Notes under the pieces: model-generated
The model's database searches: none
What the model saw: the letters and a program-made list of their open reading frames with translations, nothing else
Told to the model about the DNA's origin: nothing
Translations under genes and position numbers: made by a program
Shown here: in pieces, positions 1 to 7,587 of the stretch
Layout of the letters: each line of letters starts with the position of its first letter
Position numbering within the stretch: the stretch's first letter is position 1
Origin: Salinicola aestuarinus
GTDB taxonomy: Bacteria > Pseudomonadota > Gammaproteobacteria > Pseudomonadales > Halomonadaceae
Direction: 5' to 3'
Length of the DNA stretch: 64,000 bases
NCBI RefSeq assembly: GCF_003206645.1
Contig: NZ_PZJP01000017.1
Coordinates: forward strand, 83,304 to 147,303

Positions 1-39
1 CTGCGAGGCGTTGTCAGGGTACAGCGGCGCTTTAGCGGA

Positions 40-1467
40 TCAGTCGAGCTTTTCGGTCTGCAGCTCGAAGTTGCCCGAACCGTCGCCGTAGGCGCTGGCG
101 TTGATGGTGTAATCACCCGGCGCCAGGTCGGTCTCGATGCGCGCATCATAGCCGCCGCCGCTGTCGTCGTCGGAGAGATCGACACCGGCGCCGCCCGAGA
201 GCATCAGGAATGCATCCAGATCACTGGAGCGCATGGTCACGGCATAGTGACCGGCCTCGTCGACATGCCAGGCGTAGTCGGTGTCGGCGTTCGGCATCAG
301 CATGTCCTCGAGCTGCCCGGCACCTTCAAGACGACGCTCATCAGCGGACAGCACGGTGGTTTCCGAGGACGTGACCCCGAGGGTAAACAGGCCGGTCTTG
401 CCGTCGTCATAGCTCGACGCGTGAATGGTGTACGTACCCGGCTGCAGAACAGTCTGGATGCGCGCATCGTAACCACCGCCGCTGTCGTCGTCGCTGAGGT
501 CAACGTCCGGCCCCGTCAAGTCGAGGAAAGAGTCGAGATCGTCGGCGCCCATGTCGATCGTGTAGCTGCCAGGCTCATCGACGTTCAGCGTGTACTCGCG
601 CTCCCCGCCGCTCATGTAGCCGGTCAGCTCGTCACCGCTTGTGATCTCTCCGTCGTTGCGAAGGGTATCGCCTGTCGGCAGCGGCTGCGGCTCGGCGACC
701 AGCGAGTACATACCGTTCTTCACGGTCCCGTAGGCGCTCGCCTCGAGCTGATAGTCGCCGGGCTCGAGGTAGGCGCTCAACTGGGCATCCAGACCGGTGG
801 TTCCGTCGCCGGAATCGTCATCGCTGGCGTCGACGCCCTGACCGGTGAGATGCAGATAGGAGTCCACCACGTCACTGCGCATGGTGAAGCGATACAGCCC
901 GGCTTCCTCGACATTCAGCGTATAGGTGTTGGGATCGTCGGTGATGAAGCCCTTGACGTCTTCGTCGGTGGCCAGGTCGCCGTCGTTACGTACGTCGATC
1001 GTACGGCTCTCGACCTCGAAGGGGCCATAGCTGTCGCTATCGATGCCACTGACGGCCAGCCAGTAGGTGCCGGCCTTGTCGATATCGGCGCCGACGCTGA
1101 CCGTTCCGCCATTGCTGGCGAGATTGGAAGTCGTAGCCACATTGGATGACGAAGCCAGCCACTGATTATCGCTGTCGAGCAGACTCAGGGTGCCGCCGAG
1201 CGAGCCGTCGAGCTCGAACTGCACGAAGGTGTCAGCCTCGAGCTGGACCGGGATTCGCACGTATCGGCTGCCGTCCTTGGCATTGACCTGACTGGCGGAG
1301 GTCAACTCGCCCTTCATCGCGTCACCGATCGCCAGCGGCTCCGATGACGAACCATTCTCGGCGGCTTTTTCGCTACCGGGTAACTGATAGGCGGCCGTCC
1401 ATCCCAGAAGAATGCCTACGGTGACAGTGACGACGGCGCCGGCCGTGCGGTACACGGTTGATGTCAT
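40..1467 (-). CDS. Secreted or membrane-anchored repeat protein with PPC-like beta domains
   Basis: 475 residues. A hydrophobic segment at about residues 8-29 looks like a signal peptide or signal anchor and is followed by a short Ser-rich linker. The rest is made of three to four related beta-rich modules of about 110-130 residues. Each later module has a sequence like 'DSFLDLTG', an acidic SDDDSG turn, and then a 'PGDYTI.AS.YG' strand. This layout matches bacterial pre-peptidase C-terminal (PPC) domains, which are small extracytoplasmic beta-sandwiches, but no peptidase domain is attached. The acidic turns could bind Ca2+ (inference). A good ribosome site (AAAGGA) lies just upstream of the ATG. 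The function is unknown; an envelope or exported protein is the safest reading. Confidence 0.75.
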   Translation of the reverse strand: MTSTVYRTAGAVVTVTVGILLGWTAAYQLPGSEKAAENGSSSEPLAIGDAMKGELTSASQVNAKDGSRYVRIPVQLEADTFVQFELDGSLGGTLSLLDSDNQWLASSSNVATTSNLASNGGTVSVGADIDKAGTYWLAVSGIDSDSYGPFEVESRTIDVRNDGDLATDEDVKGFITDDPNTYTLNVEEAGLYRFTMRSDVVDSYLHLTGQGVDASDDDSGDGTTGLDAQLSAYLEPGDYQLEASAYGTVKNGMYSLVAEPQPLPTGDTLRNDGEITSGDELTGYMSGGEREYTLNVDEPGSYTIDMGADDLDSFLDLTGPDVDLSDDDSGGGYDARIQTVLQPGTYTIHASSYDDGKTGLFTLGVTSSETTVLSADERRLEGAGQLEDMLMPNADTDYAWHVDEAGHYAVTMRSSDLDAFLMLSGGAGVDLSDDDSGGGYDARIETDLAPGDYTINASAYGDGSGNFELQTEKLD

Positions 1468-1935
1468 TCTCTTTCCTTTAACAAGACGAAGTTTTCATGA
1501 TGCCTCGTCTCCAGTTGGAAACTCGGCACGGCCTCGAACAATGGCGCCATGCACCGGCGTCAGAGAGCTGACGCTGAACGAGCCCTATTTATTGGAGATG
1601 AGATAACACGCCAAGTCGATACGAAATGACACTTCAACGCTGTACGATAACATTTAATTACGAAACTGATCGGTAATCTTCAGTGAACTTCGCTTTTTGA
1701 CTGAAAACACCCAACCGTGGTGTACACAAGGCAGCCTCCATCGCGCGTTGACCTTTCCTGCCACGCCTCGGGTCACAATCCCGTGACGCTTGTCTCCATC
1801 GGGCGGCTCACCCGCTGTCGAACGCTCACCCGCTGTCGAACGCTCACCCGCTGTCGAACGCTCACCCGCTGGCGAACGCTCGTGTGGATTAGCCGCTTCC
1901 CGTAGGATGACGACAAACCTCCTAACGAGTGCCCC
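1468..1935. other. Intergenic region with AT-rich promoter zone and minisatellite
   Basis: This 468-bp gap separates two divergent genes. The part around 1590-1700 is clearly more AT-rich than its surroundings and is the likely promoter region for one or both genes. The part near the winged-helix gene carries four tandem 18-bp copies (listed separately). I see no convincing gene or RNA here. Confidence 0.6.
1807..1878. repeat. Four tandem copies of an 18-bp unit
   Basis: The unit CTCACCCGCTGTCGAACG occurs head to tail at 1807-1824, 1825-1842, 1843-1860 and 1861-1878. The first three copies are identical and the last differs by one base (GTCG to GGCG). The array ends 57 bp before the winged-helix gene start, so copy-number changes could alter its promoter or leader (inference). 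It is not a CRISPR because there are no spacers. Confidence 0.95.
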
Positions 1936-2244
1936 ATGACTCTCAGCAAGACCCGCACCAGCTTCTATCGTCGGCTCTATGTGGCGCACCTCATCGCCAG
2001 TGAGCGAGCCGTGAGCGTCCCCGCCATCGTGGAGGCCACGGGCATGCCGCGGCGCACCGCCCAGGACACCCTGAGCGCGCTGGCGGAGCTGGACATCGTC
2101 TGTGTCTTCGAGCAGACACAGGGCGAACGTCACCATATCGGCCGCTACGTCGTTCGCGACTGGGGGCCTATCGATGCCAGTTGGGTCGCAGCCAACGCCT
2201 TCAGCCTTGCCGGCGCACTCGGCTACCCCCAGCCCAACGCGTAG
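1936..2244 (+). CDS. Small winged helix-turn-helix protein
   Basis: 102 residues. Residues about 8-65 form a compact helical segment with an HTH-like stretch (VSVPAIVEATGMPRRTAQDT) followed by 'LSALAELDIV' and a beta wing containing 'GERHHIGRY'. This resembles small winged-helix transcription regulators. No effector domain is present. It lies 56 bp upstream of cobO on the same strand, so it may be cotranscribed with, or regulate, cobalamin genes; that link is inference. The start is the first ATG after the repeat array. Confidence 0.7.
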   Translation: MTLSKTRTSFYRRLYVAHLIASERAVSVPAIVEATGMPRRTAQDTLSALAELDIVCVFEQTQGERHHIGRYVVRDWGPIDASWVAANAFSLAGALGYPQPNA

Positions 2245-2300
2245 CACTTAGAGCGGCCTGCTCGAACCTCACTTTTGTCAACGAATCAGCGGAGCCCAGC

Positions 2301-2930
2301 GTGAGCGACGACGCAACGAAAGACAGCAACCCCAGTGACAGAAACGCCCGTCACCAGCGCGCGATGCAGAAACTCAAAAGCCACGTCGACGACAAGGTCG
2401 CCGCCGCCAGCGAGCAGCGCGGTCTGCTGCTGGTCTTCACCGGCAACGGCAAAGGCAAGACCACTGCCGCCTGGGGTACCGTCACGCGCGCGCTGGGCTA
2501 CGGCTATCGGGTGGGCGTCATTCAGTTCATCAAGGGACTGTGGGAGTGTGGCGAGCGCGAGCGGCTGGTCGACGACGCCAACCTGACAGTCCATGTCATG
2601 GCGACCGGCTTTACCTGGGAGACCCAGAACCGGGAGAGCGACACCGCCGCCTGCGCCGAGGTGTGGGAGGACGCCAAGCGATTGCTCGCCGATCCCACCG
2701 TCTATCTGGTGGTCCTCGACGAGATCACCTACATGCTGAAGTTCGGCTATCTCGACATCGACGAGGTCGTCGACACCCTCAACGCGCGCCCGCCCGAGCA
2801 GAGCGTGATCGTTACCGGGCGCAATGCCCACCGCACGCTCATCGATATGGCGGACACCGTCACCGAGATGGATGTCGTCAAGCACGCCTTCGACTCGGGG
2901 ATTCAGGCGCGGCGCGGTATCGACTTCTAA
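2301..2930 (+). CDS. cobO: Cob(I)yrinic acid a,c-diamide adenosyltransferase (CobO/BtuR)
   Basis: 209 residues. The enzyme transfers the 5'-deoxyadenosyl group from ATP to corrinoid cobalt in cobalamin synthesis and salvage, in the cytoplasm. The P-loop GNGKGKTT is at residues 48-55. The CobA/CobO signatures 'VIQFIKG', 'GFTWETQN', 'VVLDEITYML' and 'VTGRNAH' follow in the usual order, and the length is typical. The GTG start is preceded by GGAG at 6 bp spacing; longer upstream in-frame sequence lacks family similarity and would overlap the preceding gene. A BtuF-like gene lies convergently downstream, which fits a small B12 locus. Confidence 0.93.
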   Translation: MSDDATKDSNPSDRNARHQRAMQKLKSHVDDKVAAASEQRGLLLVFTGNGKGKTTAAWGTVTRALGYGYRVGVIQFIKGLWECGERERLVDDANLTVHVMATGFTWETQNRESDTAACAEVWEDAKRLLADPTVYLVVLDEITYMLKFGYLDIDEVVDTLNARPPEQSVIVTGRNAHRTLIDMADTVTEMDVVKHAFDSGIQARRGIDF

Positions 2931-3012
2931 GCCATAGCGACTAAGCCATAGCGACGTCCAAGCCGTACCGACCTCTAAGCCGTGCCGACGGCTAGACGGC
3001 GTCGACGACTAG
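2921..3012. repeat. Degenerate 17-bp tandem repeat bridging cobO and btuF 3' ends
   Basis: Consecutive units start with CGAC and carry a central TAAGCC or similar: 2921-2937, 2938-2951 (3 bp shorter), 2952-2968, 2969-2985, 2986-3002, then a partial unit to 3012. The first unit contains the TAA stop of cobO, and the last partial unit contains the stop codon of the convergent gene. Copies are 60-80 percent alike by eye. No clear terminator hairpin is visible between the two genes. Confidence 0.75.
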
Positions 3013-3995
3013 TCAGTGCCCTTTGCGGCCGCGCCGCTCAACGCCTGGCAGACCTCGTCTACCGCGTCGAGCATGCGTGGCCCGGGACGACTGATGGCAT
3101 CCGGCGAGAGCGTATAGAGATTGCCGTCACGCACCGCCGGCACCGCTTCCTGGCCCTGCCACTGCGCTTTCCAGTCATCGCTCTTCCCGGCGGCGAGAAT
3201 GACCTGCGGCGCCGCCAGCACCAGCGACTCGCGATCGATCTGCGGCACTATCACCGGCGAATCATCGAAGAGTGGCTCGCCCCCACAATGGCGAATCACC
3301 TGCGTGACGATCTGCCCCTTGGCGAGGGTAGTCAACGGCTCGTGGCCGAGCTGATAGAAGACCCGCGGCGCGGGGTCGAGCGTCTGCTCGGTCTCGGCAA
3401 GGCCCCGCTCGAACGCGTCGGCGGCGCGGCGCCCTGCCGTCGCATGCCCGCTTAGCCGCCCGACCGCGGCAATCGTGGCGGCGATATCGTCGAGTGCCCT
3501 GGGCTCGCTGCGGTAGACCGCCATGCCCAGCGATTCGAGCTTCTCCAGCGTCTCTGGGGGCGTGCCGCTGCCCCAGGCAAGGATGAGATCCGGTTCAAGC
3601 GCGACGATCGCCTCCACCGAGATACCGCGATAGCTGCCAACCCGCGGCAACGACTGCGCCGCGGCCGGGGCATCGCTTCCCTCCACGGTCCCGACCAGTG
3701 CCGATCCCGCGCCGGCGGCGTAGGCGATCTCAACCAGATGGGGTGATAGCGCAACGATGCGCCGCGCGGGATGCGCAAGCGTCACGGTGTCGCCACTATC
3801 GTCGACGACGCGATAGCGCGCCGACGCCGCGCCATCACTCGAGGGGGTGTCGCGAGGGCCAGTGCGCGGCCCACTGTCCGACGCCGACATCGTCGCTTCG
3901 GCAGAGGTAGCGGTCGCGGCAGCGCCCAGGCAGAGGGCCAGGACAAGCGTCAGCGCCGGACGATATCGCCCTGGCATTGGGGAAAGATCACGCAT
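3009..3995 (-). CDS. btuF: Periplasmic cobalamin/metal-binding protein, BtuF-like
   Basis: About 328 residues from the chosen ATG. A signal peptide (basic PGRYR, then a hydrophobic run ending in ATSAEA) is followed by a low-complexity linker and a class III periplasmic-binding fold. Seen motifs: 'RIVALSPHLVEIAYAAGAG', 'VGTVEGSD', 'PRVGSYRGISVEAIVALEPDLILAW' and 'VFYQLGHEPLTTLAKGQIVTQVI'. These match BtuF, which delivers vitamin B12 to BtuCD. The frame stays open far upstream, but family similarity begins at the signal peptide. An internal ATG at 3977 is an alternative start and neither has a strong ribosome site. No btuC or btuD is in the window. Confidence 0.8.
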   Translation of the reverse strand: MRDLSPMPGRYRPALTLVLALCLGAAATATSAEATMSASDSGPRTGPRDTPSSDGAASARYRVVDDSGDTVTLAHPARRIVALSPHLVEIAYAAGAGSALVGTVEGSDAPAAAQSLPRVGSYRGISVEAIVALEPDLILAWGSGTPPETLEKLESLGMAVYRSEPRALDDIAATIAAVGRLSGHATAGRRAADAFERGLAETEQTLDPAPRVFYQLGHEPLTTLAKGQIVTQVIRHCGGEPLFDDSPVIVPQIDRESLVLAAPQVILAAGKSDDWKAQWQGQEAVPAVRDGNLYTLSPDAISRPGPRMLDAVDEVCQALSGAAAKGTD

Positions 3996-4184
3996 CTGGC
4001 ACTCGAATGCTTGGGGAGATACAAGCCGCGAGCATAGCATGGGGGCTCGATGCGCTGGCCAACACCGCCTTGCCGACGCTCGCGCCACCAGGCCGACGCG
4101 CGCTTGCAGCGGACGCCGCGCTCGAGAGGACTTTTCACGCCCCGGCTGACGAGACGCTGCCTGTCTCCACTGAAAGGATTCGCC

Positions 4185-4976
4185 ATGACATCCCCGCACG
4201 CCAAGACGCCCGCTAGCCAACGCCCGCTCCCCCGGTTCGCCGTCCTGACGGCTTCCGCGGCCCTGCTCTCCAGCATTGTGATGAGCGCCCCTGCGCTGGC
4301 TGAACCGACGCCACCACAGATTCGTGTCCAGGCCAGTGCCACACTGGAGAAGGCCCCCGACACCGCCACGCTGAATGCGCGACTCTGGGAGCGCACGCCG
4401 ACTCGCCCTCAGGGCGAGGCCCCGAGCGGCGACAGCGAAGCGGTGGGGGACGCGCGCGCGCGGCTCGAGTCCCGCGTCGACGCGTTGATTCGGACTCTCG
4501 AGGATGCCGGTGTGCCGGCGGCGAAGATCCGTGCCGGGTCCCTCAGCGTCCGCCCCGACATCATCCAGTCCGGCGGCAACGAGGGCGACCCCGCCCAGGT
4601 TCGGACTCAGGTCGAACGCCCGGTGTCGCTGACACTGGATCAACTCGATCGTCTGCCCCAGGTCCTCGATGCCCTGACGGCAGCCGGCGTCGACTCCCTC
4701 GACGGCGTCAGCTACGGCCTCCAGACAAGCGATGACGCCGATGACGAAGCGCTCCAGAAGGCGCTCGAGCGCGCCCGCGATAAGGCGCAGCTAATGGCGA
4801 CCACGCTCGGCGTCGAGCTCGGCGATGTCGTAAGCGTCGAGGAGACGACCGCTCCACGCTATCAGCCGATGGTGATGCACAGCGCGAAAATGAACGATAG
4901 TGCGACCCCGGCGTATCGAAGCGGCGAGATCTCCATCGAAGCGGGCGTGAACGTGACCTGGGAGATCGACGACTGA
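4185..4976 (+). CDS. SIMPL (DUF541) domain periplasmic protein
   Basis: 263 residues. A signal peptide ends at about 'APALA'. The mature part has the features of the SIMPL/DUF541 family: an 'IRVQASATLEKAPDTATL' opening strand, helices around 'ARARLESRVDALIRTLEDAGV', the 'GVDSLDGVSYGLQT' strand, 'ALQKALERARDKAQLMA', and a C-terminal 'EISIEAGVNVTWEI' strand. Family members are periplasmic or outer-membrane linked and some relate to oxidative stress; the exact role is unknown. AAGGA precedes the ATG at a good distance, which fixes the start although the frame is open upstream. Confidence 0.85.
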   Translation: MTSPHAKTPASQRPLPRFAVLTASAALLSSIVMSAPALAEPTPPQIRVQASATLEKAPDTATLNARLWERTPTRPQGEAPSGDSEAVGDARARLESRVDALIRTLEDAGVPAAKIRAGSLSVRPDIIQSGGNEGDPAQVRTQVERPVSLTLDQLDRLPQVLDALTAAGVDSLDGVSYGLQTSDDADDEALQKALERARDKAQLMATTLGVELGDVVSVEETTAPRYQPMVMHSAKMNDSATPAYRSGEISIEAGVNVTWEIDD

Positions 4977-5079
4977 CGGGCCAACCCGGCAGACGATCGA
5001 AACAGCGCGGGCGGCCCATGGGGCCGCCCGCGCTCGTTCCTTGCGCTCATAGGAGCGTTGTTGCGACGTCCGATCTCTC

Positions 5080-6543
5080 TCAGCGCACGGGCGCCCTGTC
5101 TCGGATGGACGCGCGCGCGCGCAGACCGAGTTCTACCAGCAGTCCCACGACCAACATACCCGCCAGCCAACGCCAGTCGAGACCGGAGCCCAACCAGCCG
5201 AGCGCATCGAGAAAGACCAGAACGATGGCAATCGGGCAGACGTAGCGCAGCGCGAACTGCCACAGCGCGAAGAGCCAGGTCGGCATGGCGAGTTCCTCAC
5301 GCACGATATGGCGACGCAGGAAGAAGCCCGTCAGGATCGCCATGCCGAGCCCACCCAGCGGCATCATCAGCCGCGATGTCAAAAAGTCGAGCCAGTCGAA
5401 GAAGTGCTTGCCGGCCAGCGTCCAGTCGGCGCCCACGTTGAAAGAGAGCATCGCCAGCGTGCTGACCAGCCACAGCACGATGCCCACGCCCCAGGAAGCG
5501 CGCCGACGGCTCAGCCCGTGGCTCTGATTGAGCCAGGCCACTGTCGCCTCGATCATCGATATCGACGAAGTCAGCGCTGCCACCGTCAGCATGAGGAAGA
5601 ACACCGCCGCCATCACGCCACCGAAGGGCATGGCCTGGAACGCCAGCGGCAGACTCATGAAGATCAGTCCGGGGCCGGAGTCAGGGTCCATGCCATTGGC
5701 AAAGATGACCGGAAAGATCGCCAGCCCGGCCATCAAGGCGACCAGTGTGTCGCAGATGGCGACGGTGAGCGTGGTGCGCACAATCGACTGATTCGCCGGG
5801 AGATAAGCGCCGTAGGCGATGATCGCGCCGGCCGCAAGCGACAGCGTGAAGAACGCATGTCCCATGGCCGCCAGTACCGCCTCACCGGTCAGGTTGTCGA
5901 GGTTGAAGGCGAAAAGGAAATGGAAACCCGCCTCGAAGTCGGCACTGACGATGGCGTAGACGATCATCAGCGCCAGCATGATCACCAGCCCCGGCATCAT
6001 CCAGCGCACGCTTCGCTCGATCCCCGCCTGCACGCCCTTGCCGACGATCAGCATGGTCACGATCGTCACCAGGGTGCTCCAGAAGCCGAGATTCCAGGGG
6101 TTGGCGTTATTGGCCTTGAAGATCGCTGCCATGCCGGCGACCGAGTCAGCGTGGAGTCCGCCGCTGACGGATTTCCACAGATACGAGATCGACCACCCCG
6201 CCACCACGACGTAGAACGACAGGATCATGAAACCGCAGATCATCGACATCCAGCCGAGGCCCGACCACAGGCGGCTGCGGCCCGACTCCCGCGCGACCTG
6301 TCGCACGGCTTCCACCGGGTTGGCGCGGCCCCGCCGGCCTACGGCGATCTCCGCCATCATGATCGGCACACCGATAAGCGCGATGCATAACAGATAGACC
6401 AGCACGAAGGCGCCGCCGCCGTACTCGCCGGTCATATAGGGGAATTTCCAGATATTGCCGAGACCGACGGAGGAGCCGGTCGCAGCGAGAACGAAGCCCC
6501 AGCGGCCAAGCCAAAGGGTTTGGGGTCTAGCGGATGCGGTCAT
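5080..6543 (-). CDS. Sodium-dependent transporter, neurotransmitter:sodium symporter (NSS/SNF) family
   Basis: 487 residues, with about 11-12 membrane segments in the inner membrane. TM1 shows the NSS signature 'WGFVLAATGSSVGLGNIWKFPY', in which the Asn and Gly residues line the substrate and Na+ sites of LeuT-like proteins. TM6 and TM8 regions ('GHAFFTLSLAAGAIIAYGAYL' and 'SSISMIEATVAW') also fit. The substrate, probably an amino acid, cannot be told from sequence. The start is set by AGAGG four bases before the ATG and by the family N-terminus. Confidence 0.9.
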   Translation of the reverse strand: MTASARPQTLWLGRWGFVLAATGSSVGLGNIWKFPYMTGEYGGGAFVLVYLLCIALIGVPIMMAEIAVGRRGRANPVEAVRQVARESGRSRLWSGLGWMSMICGFMILSFYVVVAGWSISYLWKSVSGGLHADSVAGMAAIFKANNANPWNLGFWSTLVTIVTMLIVGKGVQAGIERSVRWMMPGLVIMLALMIVYAIVSADFEAGFHFLFAFNLDNLTGEAVLAAMGHAFFTLSLAAGAIIAYGAYLPANQSIVRTTLTVAICDTLVALMAGLAIFPVIFANGMDPDSGPGLIFMSLPLAFQAMPFGGVMAAVFFLMLTVAALTSSISMIEATVAWLNQSHGLSRRRASWGVGIVLWLVSTLAMLSFNVGADWTLAGKHFFDWLDFLTSRLMMPLGGLGMAILTGFFLRRHIVREELAMPTWLFALWQFALRYVCPIAIVLVFLDALGWLGSGLDWRWLAGMLVVGLLVELGLRARASIRDRAPVR

Positions 6544-6881
6544 GTTGCCTCTGACACTCAACACCGGCGCGGCGGCACCGGATCGGAACCGATAGGCGTC
6601 CGTGTCGCGAGGTGCGCTCGCGACGCGAAAACCTGCATGGGGCGGCGTGAAGCCGCAGGGTGACTGCAACGCGCCCTTTCCGCGAAAGGATCGACCGTGG
6701 GCGCGTCGGGCCGGGATTGTACCTTCGTCCCCCGCGGGTGGCGACCGCGACCGCAACGCCCGGGCACGGATGGCTTGCGCACAGGACAGTGCCGCCCCGG
6801 GCATTGGTGAGAATGCACGGGTTATGCAAAGCTTGGCGACGTCATCTGCCCGCGCGCGGGCCAACCGGTCAGGAGTTTCCG
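6544..6881. other. Divergent intergenic region between symporter and ktrA
   Basis: A 338-bp GC-rich gap between divergent genes, which must hold both promoters. A perfect 8-bp hairpin (GTCGCGAG, 5-base loop, CTCGCGAC) is at 6604-6624, close to the symporter start. I could not assign clear -35/-10 boxes, a riboswitch or a small gene. Confidence 0.5.
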
Positions 6882-7538
6882 ATGTCTCGGCAATTCGCCA
6901 TCCTCGGGCTGGGCTACTTCGGCACCACGGTCGCCCGTGAGCTCAAGCGACACGGTAATCAGGTACTGGGCGTGGATCACGACGAGACGCGGGTCAATGC
7001 GCTCTCCAGCGTGCTCGATCACGCGGTCATCGCCGAGCTCACCGATGAAAAAGCGCTGGAGGAGCTCTCCCTCGATGCCTACGACGCCGTGGTGATCGAC
7101 GTCGACGGCGATCTGGAATCCAGCGTGATCTGTACGCTGCACGTCAAGGAGCTCGGGGCGAAGGAAGTGTGGGCCAAGGCGCACAGCGATGCGCACTTCA
7201 AGCTGCTCAAGCGACTCGGTGCGGATCATGTCATCTACCCGGAGTACGATGTCGGCATCCGCGTGGCCGAGAGTCTCAACTACCACGCCATGGTCGACTT
7301 CATTCGCCTGGGCGAGCGGCAGTTCATCGTCGAGATCGAGACCACCGAACGTCTGGTCGGCCAGTGCGCCAGCGTGTCGAAGCTGGCAATCGACCAGGAG
7401 GCGCTGACGCTGGTCGCCATCAAGCGGGGCGACAGGGTCATTCACAACCCGCAGGACGACACCGCGCTGGAGGCCGGCGACAACCTGGTACTGATGGGCG
7501 ATCTGGAAGCCCTGCGCGAAATCGGCAGGCAGCTATGA
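6882..7538 (+). CDS. ktrA: Potassium uptake regulatory subunit KtrA (RCK domain protein)
   Basis: 218 residues. This cytoplasmic regulatory ring subunit gates the KtrB channel in response to nucleotide. The N-terminal RCK Rossmann fold shows 'AILGLGYFGTTVAREL' with the nucleotide-binding GxGxxG, and 'VLGVDHDETRVN' with the Asp that ends beta2. The C-terminal RCK_C domain begins near residue 145 ('LVGQCASVSKLAI') and ends 'GDNLVLMGDLEALREIG'. AGGAG at 6 bp spacing supports the ATG, and the upstream in-frame extension has no family similarity. ktrB follows after about 50-70 bp, forming an operon useful for osmotic adjustment. Confidence 0.92.
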   Translation: MSRQFAILGLGYFGTTVARELKRHGNQVLGVDHDETRVNALSSVLDHAVIAELTDEKALEELSLDAYDAVVIDVDGDLESSVICTLHVKELGAKEVWAKAHSDAHFKLLKRLGADHVIYPEYDVGIRVAESLNYHAMVDFIRLGERQFIVEIETTERLVGQCASVSKLAIDQEALTLVAIKRGDRVIHNPQDDTALEAGDNLVLMGDLEALREIGRQL

Positions 7539-7587
7539 GGCGCGTTGATCGGCCTGCGGCGCGCCAGGCGACCGACTCCCTATCCGT

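Noticed and set aside
1807-1878. Tandem repeats as a CRISPR remnant
   Set aside because: Copies are directly adjacent without spacers and no cas gene is present.
3996-4184. Possible cobalamin riboswitch ahead of the BtuF-like gene
   Set aside because: I found no B12-box-like sequence or the conserved GCCACTG core on the minus strand. A covariance-model search is still needed to exclude it.
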